NCBI RefSeq assembly: GCF_030160235.1
Contig: NZ_BSNY01000055.1
Coordinates: 207,358-271,357 of the forward strand
Length of the DNA: 64,000 nucleotides
Direction: 5' to 3'
DNA from: Mesorhizobium huakuii
GTDB lineage: Bacteria > Pseudomonadota > Alphaproteobacteria > Rhizobiales > Rhizobiaceae
Shown here: positions 16,326 through 25,271 of the stretch, piece after piece
Layout: each line of letters begins with the position of its first letter
Numbering within the stretch: the first letter of the stretch is position 1
Position numbers and translations under genes: made by a program
Notes under the pieces: model-generated
The model's database searches: none
Told to the model about the DNA's origin: nothing
The model's input: only the letters and a program-made list of their open reading frames with translations

Positions 16326-17183
16326 ATGTCAGCAAGCTCTGCCACACTCGAAATCCGCGGCGTCAGCCGACGATTCGGCAAGAACACCGCCGTCAGCGAC
16401 GTCAACATCTCGATCCCGCAGGGTCAGATGGTTGGCGTCATCGGCCGTTCGGGCGCTGGCAAATCGACCCTTCTTCGCATGATCAACCGTCTTGTCGACC
16501 CCAGCCAGGGGGCGATTTTTTTTGACGGCGCCGAGGTCTCCCAGCTGCGCGGCTCGCCGCTACGGCGCTGGCAGCGCGACTGCGCAATGATCTTCCAGCA
16601 GTTCAACCTGGTGCCGCGCCTCGACGTGCTGACCAACGTGCTGCTTGGCAAATTGAACCACCGTTCGACCCTGTCCAATCTTCTCGGCATGTTCTCGCGC
16701 GCCGAATGCGCGGAGGCGGTCGCCGCGCTCGAGCGGCTCGACATAGCCCGCACCGCACTTCAGCCCGCCGGCACCTTGTCTGGCGGGCAGCAGCAGCGCG
16801 TCGCCATAGCCCGCGCCCTGATGCAGCAGCCCAAGGTGATCCTCGCCGACGAGCCGATCGCCTCGCTCGACCCGCTCAACGCCAAGGTGGTGATGGATTC
16901 GCTGCAGGACATCAATTTGCGCGAGGGCATCACCGTCGTCACCAATCTGCATACGCTGGATACCGCGCGCGCCTATTGCAACCGCATCATCGGCATGGCC
17001 GCCGGCAAGGTCGTCTTTGACGGCCCGCCCGAAGAGCTCAACCGTGAGGCCGTGCGCCTCGTCTATGGCGCCGACAGCAATGGCGCGGAGATATCGGAGG
17101 CCATCACCTCCACCAGCGTTGCCTTCAGGCAGAAGATTGCAGCATCCGCCGGACCGCTCGAGCCCGCATTCCCGGGTTACTGA
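16326..17183 (+). CDS. phnC: Phosphonate ABC transporter ATP-binding protein PhnC
   Basis: 285 residues from ATG 16326; the frame extends 39 bp upstream to an alternative start, but the conserved protein begins near [11 protein letters not shown]. Walker [10 protein letters not shown], signature [15 protein letters not shown] and Walker [15 protein letters not shown] (typical Phn[10 protein letters not shown]) are present. With PhnD and PhnE it imports phosphonates or phosphate esters. Confidence 0.93.
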   Translation: MSASSATLEIRGVSRRFGKNTAVSDVNISIPQGQMVGVIGRSGAGKSTLLRMINRLVDPSQGAIFFDGAEVSQLRGSPLRRWQRDCAMIFQQFNLVPRLDVLTNVLLGKLNHRSTLSNLLGMFSRAECAEAVAALERLDIARTALQPAGTLSGGQQQRVAIARALMQQPKVILADEPIASLDPLNAKVVMDSLQDINLREGITVVTNLHTLDTARAYCNRIIGMAAGKVVFDGPPEELNREAVRLVYGADSNGAEISEAITSTSVAFRQKIAASAGPLEPAFPGY

Positions 17184-17232
17184 GCCCATGATCCCGAAAA
17201 GTGGAATCCGGTTTTCGGGAAAGATCATGGGC
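17184..17232. repeat. Rhizobial palindromic repeat between phnC and phnD
   Basis: GCCCATGATC (17184-17193) / GATCATGGGC (17223-17232) enclosing CCCGAAAA / TTTTCGGG. It is a common rhizobial intergenic element, related in its core to the one at 16109. It would fold as a hairpin in the phnC-phnD mRNA. Confidence 0.7.
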
Positions 17233-17331
17233 CAAGAAAGAGCGGCTCGGATCGTCCGCCCGCGTCAAGGGCACTTGTCAAGATCAAGAACGCTGCCGGC
17301 GCGGGGCCGGAACTTACAGGAGAGACATCAA

Positions 17332-18240
17332 ATGTTCAGGAAGATGGTTTTCAGCGCCGTTTCGGTGCTCGCCATGGCGACCAGCATGGCCCACGCCGCC
17401 GATCTGAAGGAATTCCGCGTCGGCATTCTGGGCGGTGAAAACGAGACCGACCGGCTGCGCAACTATCAGTGCCTGGCCGACCATCTGAAGGCCGACTTCG
17501 GCTTCGAGAAGGTCTCGCTGTTCCCCGCCGCCGATTATGATGGCGTCATCCAGGGCCTGCTTGGCGGCACGCTCGACTTCGCCGAACTTGGCGCTTCCGG
17601 CTACGCCAGCGTCTATCTCAAGGATCCGAAGGCGGTGACCCCGATCCTCACCACCAAGCAGACTGACGGTTCCACCGGTTACTATTCGATCGGCCTGGCA
17701 CTGAAGACCTCGGGCATCACCGACATCAAGTCGGCCAAGGGCAAGAAGCTCGGCTATGCCGATCCGGATTCGACCTCGGGCTACCTGATCCCGCTGACCC
17801 AGATTCCGAAGGAAACCGGCGCCTCGAACGAAACCTTCTTCGCCTCGACCCAGTTCAATGGCGGCCATGAGAACAACATCCTGGCCGTGCGTGACGGCAA
17901 GGTCGATGTCGCGGTCGACGACTCCTCCGGCATCGGCGACTTCAAGAACGGCTTCACCTCCGGCACCTTCCACAAGGTCGTCGCCAAGGGCGCCGTTGAC
18001 CCGAACGACTTCGTCGAAGTCTGGCGCTCGGGCCTGATCCCGAACGGCCCGCTGGTCGTGCGCACCGCGCTCGGCGACGAGATGACCGCCAAGCTCGCCG
18101 CCTTCTTCACCGAGCTGCCGAAGAAGGACAAGGCTTGCTTCGAGGGCGTCGAAGGCGGCGATTTCACCGGCTATGTTCCGGTGAAGCCGGACTTCTACAA
18201 CGTCATCGTCGAAGCCCGTAAGGCAGCCATCGGCGGCTAA
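17332..18240 (+). CDS. phnD: Phosphonate ABC transporter substrate-binding protein PhnD
   Basis: 302 residues with a signal peptide (MFRKMVFSAVSVLAMATSMA, cleavage after AHA) and the PhnD fold (FRVGILGGENETDRLRNYQCLADHLK; later GYADPDSTSGYLIP). It binds phosphonates in the periplasm. The start at 17332 has CAGGAGAGA upstream. A terminator-like hairpin follows, before phnE. Confidence 0.94.
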   Translation: MFRKMVFSAVSVLAMATSMAHAADLKEFRVGILGGENETDRLRNYQCLADHLKADFGFEKVSLFPAADYDGVIQGLLGGTLDFAELGASGYASVYLKDPKAVTPILTTKQTDGSTGYYSIGLALKTSGITDIKSAKGKKLGYADPDSTSGYLIPLTQIPKETGASNETFFASTQFNGGHENNILAVRDGKVDVAVDDSSGIGDFKNGFTSGTFHKVVAKGAVDPNDFVEVWRSGLIPNGPLVVRTALGDEMTAKLAAFFTELPKKDKACFEGVEGGDFTGYVPVKPDFYNVIVEARKAAIGG

Positions 18241-18252
18241 CGGCGAAATCGG

Positions 18253-18283
18253 AAAGGGCGGTGCTCAAAGCGCCGCCCTTTTT
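18253..18283 (+). terminator. Attenuator-like hairpin between phnD and phnE
   Basis: AAAGGGCGG (18253-18261) / CCGCCCTTT (18273-18281) with an 11-base loop and T-run to 18283. It looks like an intrinsic terminator, yet phnE begins 13 bp later, so partial read-through is likely. Confidence 0.65.
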
Positions 18284-18295
18284 GCATCTCCGATC

Positions 18296-19267
18296 ATGAC
18301 CCTTTCCGTGACAGCCCCCTCTTTGACAGCCTCTTCCGGCGCCCCCCACCCGATGGCCGATGCCTGGCGACGCCAGACGTCGCTGCGCCGGCTCTATACC
18401 GTGCTCGGCGTCGGCCTGCTGCTGGCCGCGATGCTCGCCAGCATGTGGTTCGCCGACGAAGCCAATGCCGGGCACTTCTTCGACCGGCTGCCGCATATTC
18501 TGGATTTCCTGAGCTGGTTGGTCCCCAAGGATTGGAACGATGTCTGGCGGGCACTGTTCGACATTGCCTCGCCGCATGACACCGGTACCCAGGAATACAA
18601 CTTTCCGCTTGGCCGCGTTTATGTCTGGGGCGGTTTCTACATCCCCGAATATTTCGAGCTGATGCTGACCACGGTGAACGTGGCGCTGGTCTCGACCTTC
18701 ATCGGCTTCATCTTCGCCGTGCCGTTTTCCTTCATCGCCGCGCGCAACCTGACGCCTCATCCGGCGCTCAGGCTCATCGTCAAGCGCCTCATGGAACTGC
18801 TGCGCGCCTTTCCCGAAATCGTCATTGCCGGCCTGTTCGCGGCCATCGTCTCCATCGGCCCGATCGCCGCCATCATCGCCATCGGCCTGCATTCGATCGG
18901 CGCGCTCGGCAAGCTGTTCTACGAGATCAACGAGAACATCGACATGCGGGCCGAGGAAGGCCTGCGTGCTGTCGGAGCCAACTGGTTCGAGCGCGTGCGC
19001 TTCGCCGACTTGCCCCAGGTGCTGCCGAATTTCATGTCCTACACGCTGCTGCGCGTCGAGATCAATGTCCGCGCCTCGACCATCATCGGCGCCGTAGGCG
19101 GCGGTGGCATCGGCGAGGAGTTGAAGCTGTCCATCTCGCGCGGCTTCGGCGCCAAGACGCTGGCGCTGGTGCTGCTCCTGTTCACGACCATCTTCATCAT
19201 CGACCAGTTCTCCGCCTGGCTGCGCCGCAAGCTGGTCGGCGAGCAGGCCTTTGTGATGGGGGCGTGA
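18296..19267 (+). CDS. phnE: Phosphonate ABC transporter permease PhnE (first copy)
   Basis: 323 residues with about six membrane segments and the BPD permease loop (EEGLRAVGANWFERVRFADLPQVLPNFMSYTL). Contains the PhnE segment IAARNLTPHPALRL. A long loop with few hydrophobic residues (about 70-110) precedes the core. It probably pairs with the second PhnE at 19271 to form the channel energised by PhnC. Confidence 0.92.
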   Translation: MTLSVTAPSLTASSGAPHPMADAWRRQTSLRRLYTVLGVGLLLAAMLASMWFADEANAGHFFDRLPHILDFLSWLVPKDWNDVWRALFDIASPHDTGTQEYNFPLGRVYVWGGFYIPEYFELMLTTVNVALVSTFIGFIFAVPFSFIAARNLTPHPALRLIVKRLMELLRAFPEIVIAGLFAAIVSIGPIAAIIAIGLHSIGALGKLFYEINENIDMRAEEGLRAVGANWFERVRFADLPQVLPNFMSYTLLRVEINVRASTIIGAVGGGGIGEELKLSISRGFGAKTLALVLLLFTTIFIIDQFSAWLRRKLVGEQAFVMGA

Positions 19268-19270
19268 ACC

Positions 19271-20638
19271 ATGGCGACCATGACCGCCGAGGAGATACTG
19301 TCGATCGAGGAGCGCTATCCGCAAGTGTTCCGGCGGCCGCTGTACAAGCGCTTCGCCTCGCTCCTCCTGTTCGTCGGCATCCTGACTTACCTCCTCTATG
19401 TCCTGTGGTTCTTCAGCCTGCCGCAGGTGCTGCGGGAATCGCACTGGGAGCGCCTGCCGCTGTTCCTGACACAGTGGATCAGCTACGACCTGCAGCCGGA
19501 ATTCCGCCTCGACCAGCCTGAGATCACGCCAAAATACCCGCGCTTTTCCGCTCTTGGCGAGAACCCCAACCCCGACTGGGTGATCAGGAACCCGGACGGC
19601 ACCTTCACCGTGCTGATCGATGGTCCGGCGAAATCCGTCACCTTCGACAAGGCGCAGGCAACGATTGTGGCCAACGGCCAAACCGTGCCGGTTTCGCTGA
19701 CCAGCGGCAAGCCGGTGATCACGGGGCCGGTGCCGGACTGGATCACCGCGCACGATGACGAGGTGGTCGCCAAGATGGGCTTCGTCGGCGAGGTGCGCGT
19801 TACCGTCGACCGCGTCAAGGTGCGCAAGCGCTTCCTCGGCTGGGCGAATTTCGTCTTCGACACACGCTCGCCCTTCTTCGGCAAACCAGCGGGAGAAGTG
19901 GTCTCGCTGATCGTGTCCGGGCCTGAGTTGAAGCCGGGCACGTCGAACCTGGCGCTGGCAGGCGACAACATCTGGAACAACGCCCAGTGGCAGCACGGCG
20001 ACGTCTGGACGAAGCTGCTGCAGACCATCGTCATGGCGTTCCTGGGCACGCTGCTCGGCGGCATCGTCGCCTTCCCGCTTGCCTTCTTCGCCGCCCGCAA
20101 CATCACGCCGAGCGGCGTGCTCAGCCAGGTCCTGAAACGCTTCTTCGACTTCATGCGCTCGGTCGACATGCTGATCTGGGCGCTGTTCTTCACCCGCGCC
20201 TTCGGCCCTGGTCCGCTTGCGGGCAGTGCGGCGATCTTCTTCACCGAGATCGGCACGCTCGGCAAAACCTATTCCGAGGCGCTGGAGAACATTGACGACA
20301 AACCGCGCGAAGGCGTGCTGTCGACCGGCGCCAACGGCCTCCTGGTGCAGCGCTACGGCGTAATGCCGGAAGTCATCCCGGTCTTCATCAGCCAGACGCT
20401 CTACCAGTGGGAATCCAACGCACGCGGGGCCACCATCATCGGCGCCGTCGGCGCCGGCGGCATCGGCCTGAAACTATGGGAAGCGATGCGTACCAACTCC
20501 AACTGGGCCAATGTCTTCTACATGGTGCTGCTGATCCTGATGGTCGTCTTCATCTTCGACAACATCTCGAACTTTCTGCGCCGCCGGCTGAGCCGCACCA
20601 TCCATGACTACAACAGGATCCAGGCCGAGCAGGGGTGA
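19271..20638 (+). CDS. phnE: Phosphonate ABC transporter permease PhnE (second copy, with large periplasmic insertion)
   Basis: 455 residues, well above the roughly 270-320 of ordinary PhnE. After a first membrane helix (about 28-50) there is a hydrophilic, beta-rich segment of some 170-180 residues, then five membrane helices with the permease loop (REGVLSTGANGLLVQRYGVMPEVIPVFISQTLYQWESNARG). The insertion should lie in the periplasm and might contact PhnD. It starts three bases after the first phnE. A terminator follows at 20677. Confidence 0.9.
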   Translation: MATMTAEEILSIEERYPQVFRRPLYKRFASLLLFVGILTYLLYVLWFFSLPQVLRESHWERLPLFLTQWISYDLQPEFRLDQPEITPKYPRFSALGENPNPDWVIRNPDGTFTVLIDGPAKSVTFDKAQATIVANGQTVPVSLTSGKPVITGPVPDWITAHDDEVVAKMGFVGEVRVTVDRVKVRKRFLGWANFVFDTRSPFFGKPAGEVVSLIVSGPELKPGTSNLALAGDNIWNNAQWQHGDVWTKLLQTIVMAFLGTLLGGIVAFPLAFFAARNITPSGVLSQVLKRFFDFMRSVDMLIWALFFTRAFGPGPLAGSAAIFFTEIGTLGKTYSEALENIDDKPREGVLSTGANGLLVQRYGVMPEVIPVFISQTLYQWESNARGATIIGAVGAGGIGLKLWEAMRTNSNWANVFYMVLLILMVVFIFDNISNFLRRRLSRTIHDYNRIQAEQG

Positions 20639-20676
20639 TGCGCTCGGCTCCAGGATCGACAGCGGCTTGACGCGCC

Positions 20677-20711
20677 TTTGTCATCCGCGGGCGGAGCCCG
20701 TGGATGACAAA
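20677..20711. terminator. Bidirectional terminator after phnE
   Basis: 16-bp stem TTTGTCATCCGCGGGC / GCCCGTGGATGACAAA with one wobble pair and a 3-base loop, A/T runs at both ends, between convergent phnE and the isomerase gene ending at 20728. The sequence is also of a repeat-like type. Confidence 0.7.
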
Positions 20712-20727
20712 TGACGAAGAGATAGGC

Positions 20728-21579
20728 CTAGGCCGCCTTCTTCCATCCATTTTTGATATGCTTGTAGCCCTCGCGATAAACCGCTTCCGGCGTTTCGGAA
20801 AAATCGCGCCACACCTTGGTCGCCGCCGCCAGATCCTTCAGCGAACGGCCGAACGCCTCGATCGTCAGCCAGTCGTCATAACCGCTCTTGCGGATCGCCG
20901 CGAACGTCTCTTTCCACGGGATGTTGCCGCGCCCCGGCACGCCGCGATCGTTCTCCGATATGTGGATGTGCACGATATTCCGGCGATGCTTCGTATAGGC
21001 GCCGATCGGATCGGCCTCCTCGATATTGGCATGGAAGGTGTCGTACATGGCCTTGATATGCGGCCGGCCGACGGCGTCGATGTGCTCCGACAGGTCCGCC
21101 ATCGTATTGAAAAGATAACATTCGAAGCGGTTCAGCGCCTCCAGCCCGATGGTGACGTTCCGCGTGCCGGCATGGTCGCCGATGGCGCGCTGCGAAGCGA
21201 CGGAACGGTTCTTCTCGGCGGGTGTCGGCCCGCTGCCGGAAAAGGCGCCGAGCGTCGAATGCAGCGGTCCGCTGAGCGTCCTGGCGCCAAGCGCATCGGC
21301 GCAATCAACAGCCCATTTCATGTAGGCGATACCGGCCTTGCGCGTTGCCGCATCGGGCGAGATCAGGTTCATCGAGGGATCGCCCATCGCCGAAACCGCT
21401 GTCCGCTCCAGCCCGATGCGATCGAGCAGGTCGCCCAGTTTCTTATAGTCGTCCGGCGTGCCGGCGAAGATCGGTATCTCGACACCGTCGAAGCCCGTCG
21501 CCTTGATGTCGCGAAGCAGCGGCTCGTGTTTTTTCGAGACGCTGGTCGTCCACAAGAACATGCACATGCCGATTTTCAT
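20728..21579 (-). CDS. Sugar phosphate isomerase/epimerase-like TIM barrel
   Basis: 283 residues of the xylose-isomerase-like (AP endonuclease 2) fold, starting MKIGMCMFLWTTSV; an upstream in-frame start would only add unconserved residues. Expected metal-binding acidic and His residues fall in GLEALNRFECYLFN, MYDTFHANIEE, VHIHISENDRG and DWLTIEAFG. Last gene of a three-gene minus-strand operon (23927 to 20728) with a Gfo/Idh oxidoreductase and another TIM barrel. Together they may interconvert an oxidised sugar. Substrate unknown. Confidence 0.85.
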   Translation of the reverse strand: MKIGMCMFLWTTSVSKKHEPLLRDIKATGFDGVEIPIFAGTPDDYKKLGDLLDRIGLERTAVSAMGDPSMNLISPDAATRKAGIAYMKWAVDCADALGARTLSGPLHSTLGAFSGSGPTPAEKNRSVASQRAIGDHAGTRNVTIGLEALNRFECYLFNTMADLSEHIDAVGRPHIKAMYDTFHANIEEADPIGAYTKHRRNIVHIHISENDRGVPGRGNIPWKETFAAIRKSGYDDWLTIEAFGRSLKDLAAATKVWRDFSETPEAVYREGYKHIKNGWKKAA

Positions 21580-21622
21580 CGACAGCCCTCCCCCCGTTTG
21601 ATCCCCCCGGATCATTTTTGTT

Positions 21623-22810
21623 TTAGAGCTTCGTCCACGCCCCATTCTTCTTCGACGATTTCACGCAGGCTTCGATGAAGGCCATGCCTTCGACGCCGTC
21701 CTGGATGGTCGGGAAGACAACGTCCTTGGCCGGCTTGCCACCCTTCTTGCGCGCCGCGCGGATTGCGCGCGCCGCCTCCTGATAGATGTTGGCGAAGCCT
21801 TCGAGATAGCCCTCGGGATGGCCTGACGGCACGCGGCTGACACGGCCCGCCACCGGCAGCGCACCGGCGCCGTTGCGGGTGATCAACTGCTTGGGCTGGC
21901 CGAAGGGCGTGTACCAGAGATAGTTGGGGTCGGCCTGCACCCATTCCAGCCCGCCCTTCGAGCCATAGATGCGCAGCTTCAGTCCGTTTTCATGGCCCGG
22001 CGCCACCTGGCTGGCCCAGATCATGCCCTTGGCCGGATGCGTCTTGCCGGTGGGCTTGAAGCGCAGCATGACGTTGACATTGTCGTCGAGCAGCCGCCCC
22101 GGCACGAAGGCATCGAGATCCGCCGAGAGCGAATCCAGCTCCAGCCCGGAGACGAAGCGGGCGAGATTGTAGGCATGAGTGCCGATGTCGCCCAGCGCGC
22201 CGCCGGCGCCCGCCTGCTTGGGATCGCCGCGCCATGAGGCCTGCTTCTGGCCGGTGGCGGCGAGATCCTCGGTCAGCCAGTCCTGCGGATACTCCGACTG
22301 CACGATTCGGATGTCGCCGAGCACGCCCTTGGCCACCATTTCGCGTGCTTGCCGCACCATCGGATAGGCGGTGTAATTGTGGGTGAGCACGAACACCTTG
22401 CCGGTCTTCTCGACGATCGCGGCGAGCTTTTTCGCCTCGGCCAGTGTCGTTGCCAGCGGCTTGTCGCAGATCACGTGGATGCCAGCCTCGAGGAAGGCCT
22501 TGGCAGCCGGTACGTGCACATTGTTGGGCGTGACGATGGCCACCGCCTCGATGCCGTCGGGGCGCTTGGCCTCGGCCTTGGCCATCTCGGCATAGGAGGC
22601 GTAGCTGCGGTCCGGATCGAGCCCGAGTTCGGCGGCCGAAGCCTTGGCGCGCTCGGGGTTCGCCGATAGCGCACCGGCCACCAGCACGAACTCGTTGTCC
22701 AGGCGCGCCGCGATGCGGTGCACCGCGCCGATGAAGGCGCCTTGCCCGCCGCCGACCATGCCATAGCGGATCGGGCCGCCTCCCGTTTCCGATTTCGATG
22801 CGCCGACCAT
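21623..22810 (-). CDS. Gfo/Idh/MocA-family NAD(P)-dependent oxidoreductase
   Basis: 395 residues: N-terminal Rossmann domain (GMVGGGQGAFIGAVHRIAAR), the family motif CDKPLATTLAEA with catalytic Lys, and a C-terminal alpha/beta domain with GGALGDIGTHAYNLARF (Asp/His pair). Such enzymes oxidise or reduce sugars, inositols or glycosides at a ring carbon. It lies between two isomerase-like genes, suggesting oxidation-isomerisation chemistry as in inositol or 3-keto-sugar metabolism. The ATG at 22810 follows GAGGGAG. Confidence 0.88.
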   Translation of the reverse strand: MVGASKSETGGGPIRYGMVGGGQGAFIGAVHRIAARLDNEFVLVAGALSANPERAKASAAELGLDPDRSYASYAEMAKAEAKRPDGIEAVAIVTPNNVHVPAAKAFLEAGIHVICDKPLATTLAEAKKLAAIVEKTGKVFVLTHNYTAYPMVRQAREMVAKGVLGDIRIVQSEYPQDWLTEDLAATGQKQASWRGDPKQAGAGGALGDIGTHAYNLARFVSGLELDSLSADLDAFVPGRLLDDNVNVMLRFKPTGKTHPAKGMIWASQVAPGHENGLKLRIYGSKGGLEWVQADPNYLWYTPFGQPKQLITRNGAGALPVAGRVSRVPSGHPEGYLEGFANIYQEAARAIRAARKKGGKPAKDVVFPTIQDGVEGMAFIEACVKSSKKNGAWTKL

Positions 22811-22836
22811 GTTTTCTCCCTCGTGTCTTGGATGCT

Positions 22837-22855
22837 CCTCCCCTCGCGGGGGAGG
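22837..22855 (-). other. Intercistronic hairpin in isomerase/oxidoreductase operon
   Basis: CCTCCCC / GGGGAGG arms around a 5-base loop in the 55-bp gap between the genes at 22866 and 22810. A probable mRNA processing or stability element. Confidence 0.4.
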
Positions 22856-22865
22856 GAAAGCCGTG

Positions 22866-23927
22866 TCAGATTCCCATCATCGCGCGCAGCACTTTCTTGT
22901 CCGTCGCACCGCCGGCGAAGTCGTCGAATGCCTTCTCCGTCACGCGGATGATGTGGTGCTGGATGAAAGGCGCCCCTTCGGCCGCTCCATCCTCGGGGTG
23001 CTTCAGGCAGCACTCCCATTCAAGCACCGCCCAGGAATCATAATTGTACTGCGTCAGCTTGGAGAAGATGCCGCCGAAATCCACCTGTCCGTCGCCGAGC
23101 GAGCGGAAGCGTCCCGCGCGGTTGGTCCAGCTCTGATAGCCTGAATAGACGCCTTGCCGGCCGGTCGGGTTGAACTCGGCATCCTTGACATGGAAGGCCT
23201 TGATGCGTTCGTGGTAGATGTCGATGAATGCGAGATAGTCGAGCTGCTGCAGCAAGAAGTGCGACGGATCGTAGTTGATGTTGCAGCGCTTGTGGCCGCC
23301 GACCGCGTCGAGGAACATTTCGAAGGTGGCACCGTCGAACACGTCCTCGCCGGGATGGATTTCGTAACCGATATCGACGCCATTGTCCTCATAGACGTCG
23401 AGAATCGGCTTCCAGCGCTTGCCGAGTTCGGCGAAGGCCTCTTCGATCAGACCGGCCGGCCGCTGCGGCCAGGGGTAGAGGTAGGGGAAGGCCAGCGCAC
23501 CGGAGAAGGAGACCGAAGCCTTGAGGCCGAGATTCTTCGAGGCCTTGGCGGCGGACTTCATCTGCTCGACCGCCCATGCCTGCCGCGCCTTGGGATTGTT
23601 GTGGACAGAGGCCGGCGCGAAGCCGTCGAACTGCGCGTCATAGGCTGGATGCACCGCCACCAACTGCCCCTGCAGATGCGTCGACAATTCGGTGATCTCG
23701 ACGCCGGCATCGGCGCAAATGCCTTTCACCTCGTCGCAATAGGCCTTGGAGGACGCCGCCTTCTCGAGGTCGAACAGGCGCGCGTCCCAGGTCGGGATCT
23801 GCACGCCCTTATAGCCGAGACCAGCGGCCCATTTGGTGATCGCGGCCAGCGAATTGAACGGCGCCGCGTCACCCGCGAACTGCGCCAGAAACAGTCCAGG
23901 GCCTTTCATTGTCGTCGGCATCGGCAT
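22866..23927 (-). CDS. Sugar phosphate isomerase/epimerase-like TIM barrel (long form)
   Basis: 353 residues with a xylose-isomerase-like barrel: NSLAAITKWAAGLGYKGVQIP at the first strand, then acidic and His positions in VDIGYEIHPGEDVF, NINYDPSHFLLQ, KAFHVKDAEFN and DSWAVLEWEC. It is longer than usual (about 280), with extra loops. First gene of the minus-strand operon, reading away from the 24.0-24.3 kb regulatory region; FadR-like operators lie 96 and 276 bp upstream of its start. Substrate unknown. Confidence 0.85.
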   Translation of the reverse strand: MPMPTTMKGPGLFLAQFAGDAAPFNSLAAITKWAAGLGYKGVQIPTWDARLFDLEKAASSKAYCDEVKGICADAGVEITELSTHLQGQLVAVHPAYDAQFDGFAPASVHNNPKARQAWAVEQMKSAAKASKNLGLKASVSFSGALAFPYLYPWPQRPAGLIEEAFAELGKRWKPILDVYEDNGVDIGYEIHPGEDVFDGATFEMFLDAVGGHKRCNINYDPSHFLLQQLDYLAFIDIYHERIKAFHVKDAEFNPTGRQGVYSGYQSWTNRAGRFRSLGDGQVDFGGIFSKLTQYNYDSWAVLEWECCLKHPEDGAAEGAPFIQHHIIRVTEKAFDDFAGGATDKKVLRAMMGI

Positions 23928-24022
23928 CCTCCCTCATTGTGTCGCGACCAGCATAGCGCCGATTGGAAGCAGGGCCAGCCATTTTGGTCTTTTCGCATCG
24001 GGCGCTTTGCAGGCACTGCCAT

Positions 24023-24037
24023 TCTGGTATTACCAAA
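24023..24037. promoter_or_regulatory. FadR-like operator A
   Basis: TCTGGTATTACCAAA, matching TCTGGT-N3-ACCAGA with one or two arm mismatches. It lies in the 396-bp divergent gap 23928-24323, 96 bp from the minus-strand start, and is nearly identical to the site at 41833. Apart from the second operator at 24203 the gap shows only AT-rich promoter-like sequence. Confidence 0.65.
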
Positions 24038-24202
24038 TAGGGGAATTTGGTCAAGCCTGACAATGCATCGGGCAAGCCCTCCCAATGCCCGAAGTTTCGG
24101 CATATATCACAATATAATCAACGGAATAATTCACGCGACAAGTTGCGCCTCCGCACTTCTTGCCGTTCCAGGCAATTTGCTGTAGACCTCACTTCAGGCC
24201 CA

Positions 24203-24217
24203 ATTGGTCGAACCAGT
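24203..24217. promoter_or_regulatory. FadR-like operator B
   Basis: ATTGGTCGAACCAGT, the partner of site A, 180 bp away and 107 bp before the plus-strand gene at 24324. Its central CGA matches the site at 42009. Confidence 0.6.
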
Positions 24218-24323
24218 TTGCAGAAAAAAAGGCTGGGGATGCCTTGGGGAGGAACCTTTGCGCCGTCTTTCGGCGACGCATGTCGAAGGCAAACGATACG
24301 GACGAATTTGGGAAGGACAGACC

Positions 24324-25211
24324 ATGCATCTTTCGACGCACAACTGGATGCGGGCGGAACCGTTGGAGACGACGCTCAAGCGCATCAAGAAGTTCGGCTA
24401 TGAGTCGATCGAGATTTCTGGCGAGCCCGAGCAGTACAAGACCAAGGAGACGCGGGCGCTGTTGAAGGAGCATGGCATTCGCTGCTGGGGCGCGGTGACC
24501 TTGATGCTGGGCGAACGCAACCTTGCCGCCAAGAACCAGGGCCAGCGCGAGCGCTCCGTGCAGTACGTCAAGGACGTGCTGACCATGGTCAGCGAGCTCG
24601 ATGGTGAGATCATCACGCTCGTCCCCGCGACGGTCGGCAAGGTGGTGCCGGACGGTACCGAGGAAGAGGAATGGAAATGGGTCGTCGACGCGACCCGCGA
24701 ATGCTTCACCCATGCCAAGAAGGTCGGCGTCAAGATCGCCGTCGAGCCGCTCAACCGCTTCGAGACCTATCTGTTCAATCGCGGCGCCCAGGCGCTGGCG
24801 CTGGCCGACGCGGTCAGCCCCGAATGCGGCGTCTGCCTCGACGCCTACCACATCCATATGGAGGAATTTAACGTCTACGACGCCATCCGTAAGGTCGGAA
24901 AGCGCCTGTTCGACTTCCACGTCGCCGACAACAACCGCTTCGCCGCCGGCCTTGGCCAGATCGACTGGCCAAAGATCGTCGCCACCTTGAAGGAAGTCGG
25001 CTACGACGGCGCGCTGACCAATGAATTCGTCGCCCCGGTCGACCGCACGCCGGCGGCACCCTATCCCGAAATGGTCGAGCGCCACCCGGTCGATATCTCG
25101 CCTGAGCAGCTGAAATTCATCCAGGATCACGGCTCCAGCGTGCTGACCGAGAAATTCTACACCGACCAGATGCGCATCACCGCCGAAACGCTGCTGCCGC
25201 TGATCAAGTAG
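24324..25211 (+). CDS. Sugar phosphate isomerase/epimerase-like TIM barrel
   Basis: 295 residues from the ATG at 24324 (GGGAAGGA upstream). Third xylose-isomerase-like barrel of the cluster. Conserved segments: KKFGYESIEISGEPEQY, VKIAVEPLNRFETYLFN, GVCLDAYHIHMEE, FDFHVADNNRFAAG and GYDGALTNEF, giving the Glu-Asp-His-Glu metal set and an EPLNR motif seen in tagatose 3-epimerase and hydroxypyruvate isomerase relatives. It heads the plus-strand operon with the enolase-superfamily dehydratase, FadR regulator and 2-hydroxyacid dehydrogenase. Confidence 0.87.
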   Translation: MHLSTHNWMRAEPLETTLKRIKKFGYESIEISGEPEQYKTKETRALLKEHGIRCWGAVTLMLGERNLAAKNQGQRERSVQYVKDVLTMVSELDGEIITLVPATVGKVVPDGTEEEEWKWVVDATRECFTHAKKVGVKIAVEPLNRFETYLFNRGAQALALADAVSPECGVCLDAYHIHMEEFNVYDAIRKVGKRLFDFHVADNNRFAAGLGQIDWPKIVATLKEVGYDGALTNEFVAPVDRTPAAPYPEMVERHPVDISPEQLKFIQDHGSSVLTEKFYTDQMRITAETLLPLIK

Positions 25212-25271
25212 TCGACGACTGTTGAGGAATTTGCCCTTTCGCCCTGACCGGCGGCAGGGCTGGGGAAAGAC

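Noticed and set aside
18203-19996. Minus-strand open frame of about 600 codons opposite phnE genes
   Set aside because: Same cause: mirror of real genes, with no conserved motif.
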